From an uncultured Clostridia bacterium (GTDB taxonomy: Bacteria > Bacillota > Clostridia > Oscillospirales > Oscillospiraceae), in NCBI GenBank assembly GCA_946184215.1, contig CAMHER010000121.1, positions 1 to 6,057 on the forward strand: a DNA stretch of 6,057 nucleotides. Reading direction: 5' to 3'. The position numbers were made by a program, and so were the translations under genes. The notes below the pieces were generated by a model that was not told where the DNA came from, did not search any database, and worked only from the letters and a program-made list of their open reading frames with translations. This document shows, piece by piece, positions 5,052 to 6,057 of this stretch. The first letter of the stretch is position 1. Each line of letters starts with the position of its first letter.

Positions 5052-6057
5052 GTATTTTGCGCGCCACAAAGACGCCGCTGGCCGAGGCGTGGGAAAGCGA
5101 GTGCGTCACGCCCGAGCAGTCGCCGATGACGTACAGGCCCTTGTGGATCGTCTCGAGGTTATCGTCGATCTCGACTTCCATGTTGTAGAATTTGACCTCC
5201 ACGCCGTAGAGCAGCGTATCGTCGTTGGCCGTGCCCGGAGCGATTTTGTCCAGGGCATAGATCATCTCGATGATACCGTCAAGAATGCGCTTGGGGATCA
5301 CCAGGCTCAGATCGCCGGGCGTGGCCGCCAGCGTCGGGGTCACGAAGCTCTCGGCAATGCGCGCCGGTGTGCTTCTGCGGCCGCGGACCAGATCGCCGAA
5401 GCGCTGCACCATTACGCCGCCGCCCAGCATGTTCGAAAGCCGCGCGATGCTCTCGCCGTAGCCGTTGGAGTCCTTGAAGGGCTCGGAAAAGTGCTTGTTG
5501 ACCAGCAGGGCGAAGTTGGTGTTTTCCGTGTGCTTGCTCTTATCCTCATAGCTGTGGCCGTTTACGGTGACGATACCGTTGGTGTTTTCGTTGACGACGA
5601 CGCCGTGGGGGTTCATGCAGAAGGTTCGCACCATGTCTTCAAACTTTTCGGTGCGGTAAATGATCTTGCTCTCATACAGCTCGTCCGTCAGCTCCGAGAA
5701 CACCTCGGCGGGCAGCTCTACACGCACGCCGATGTCCACCCGGTTGGAGTGGGTCGGGATCTGCAGGTCACGGCAGACGGATTCCATCCACTTGCTGCCG
5801 CTGCGGCCCACAGAGATGACGCAGTCGCGGCACTCGTATGTTTCCCCGCCCGCGGAGATGACATAGCCGTTGTCCGTCTTTTCCACCGCCGTCACGGCCG
5901 TGTTGAAGATAAAGTCCACCTTGTCCTTCAGCTCGTCATAGATGTTTGCCAGCACCACATAGTTGATGTCCGTTCCCAGGTGACGCACCTGGGCATCCAG
6001 CAGATGCAGGCCGTTTTCCAGGCACTTCTTTTTCAGCTTGCTGTTGGCCGTGGAATA
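5032..6057 (-). CDS. FAD-dependent oxidoreductase (COG2509-like), C-terminal part (runs off right edge)
   Basis: Seen: the frame is open from the right edge to TAA at 5034-5032, 341 residues, starting YSTANSKLKK at the edge. The N-terminal Rossmann fold with its GxGxxG motif, and the start, lie outside. Features on the visible part: VRHLGTDINYVVLANI (24-39), a strand-rich insertion ending ECRDCVISVGRSGSKW (75-90), RTFCMNPHGVVVNE (145-158), TVNGHSYEDKS (164-174), and the FAD-closing C-terminal motif GLYVIGDCSGVTHSLSHASASG (307-328) before a final helix. These match the uncharacterised FAD-dependent dehydrogenases of COG2509 in order and spacing. They are expected to be cytoplasmic flavoproteins; substrate and electron partner are unknown. 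GTG at 5988 is an internal valine, not a start, since the frame and homology run on through it. It lies 38 bases before the flippase and may be co-transcribed with it, although the flippase has its own promoter candidate. Confidence 0.88.
   Translation of the reverse strand, partial: YSTANSKLKKKCLENGLHLLDAQVRHLGTDINYVVLANIYDELKDKVDFIFNTAVTAVEKTDNGYVISAGGETYECRDCVISVGRSGSKWMESVCRDLQIPTHSNRVDIGVRVELPAEVFSELTDELYESKIIYRTEKFEDMVRTFCMNPHGVVVNENTNGIVTVNGHSYEDKSKHTENTNFALLVNKHFSEPFKDSNGYGESIARLSNMLGGGVMVQRFGDLVRGRRSTPARIAESFVTPTLAATPGDLSLVIPKRILDGIIEMIYALDKIAPGTANDDTLLYGVEVKFYNMEVEIDDNLETIHKGLYVIGDCSGVTHSLSHASASGVFVARKILANRGA

Noticed and set aside
4256..5188. Plus-strand open frame of about 310 codons opposite the flippase and oxidoreductase
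   Set aside because: It spans the opposite strand of two real genes and their junction, is rich in His, Arg and Asp, and has no ribosome site or domain.

Overview
This window looks like the chromosome of an anaerobic, GC-rich member of the Clostridia. An Oscillospiraceae/Oscillospirales-type genome is my best guess, and the genus cannot be told. The pointers are a 2-hydroxyacyl-CoA dehydratase pair (oxygen-sensitive Fe-S enzymes of amino-acid-fermenting anaerobes), a SpoVB/YabM-type flippase, a Firmicutes-type HU followed by the S4 protein RqcP (YabO), and clear Shine-Dalgarno sites with sigma-A-like promoters. No mobile element, CRISPR array, tRNA or rRNA was seen.

Layout, right to left (most genes are on the minus strand). 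At 6057-5032 is the C-terminal 341 residues of a COG2509-like FAD-dependent oxidoreductase, whose N-terminus lies beyond the right edge. After a 38-base gap comes a 14-helix MOP-superfamily flippase (4993-3350) with a good candidate promoter of its own inside the end of the oxidoreductase gene. A 157-base gap holds a candidate promoter for the HU gene (3192-2917). A GC-rich hairpin with a T-rich tail separates HU from rqcP (2848-2603). An 18-bp perfect bidirectional terminator then separates rqcP from a convergent plus-strand gene (2135-2548) for a 137-residue P-loop protein of unknown function. That gene diverges, across a 222-base promoter region, from a minus-strand pair: a 401-residue 2-hydroxyacyl-CoA dehydratase subunit (1912-707) and, overlapping it by ATGA, the first 236 residues of its partner subunit (710-1), which runs off the left edge.

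Two functional blocks are visible. The flippase-HU-rqcP block is a shortened form of the conserved Firmicutes yabM-yabN(mazG)-yabO-yabP-yabQ-divIC neighbourhood, joining envelope/spore precursor transport, nucleoid structure and ribosome-associated quality control. The dehydratase block is a separate metabolic unit behind a strong promoter. The two dehydratase subunits probably form a heterodimer with Fe-S clusters that needs an ATP-dependent activase, which is not present in the window. The partner subunit has an unusually long N-terminal region before its conserved cysteines.

Most of the window is ordinary housekeeping DNA. I see no convincing new system. The best leads are the atypical dehydratase subunit, the uncharacterised P-loop protein, and the hairpin placed between HU and rqcP.
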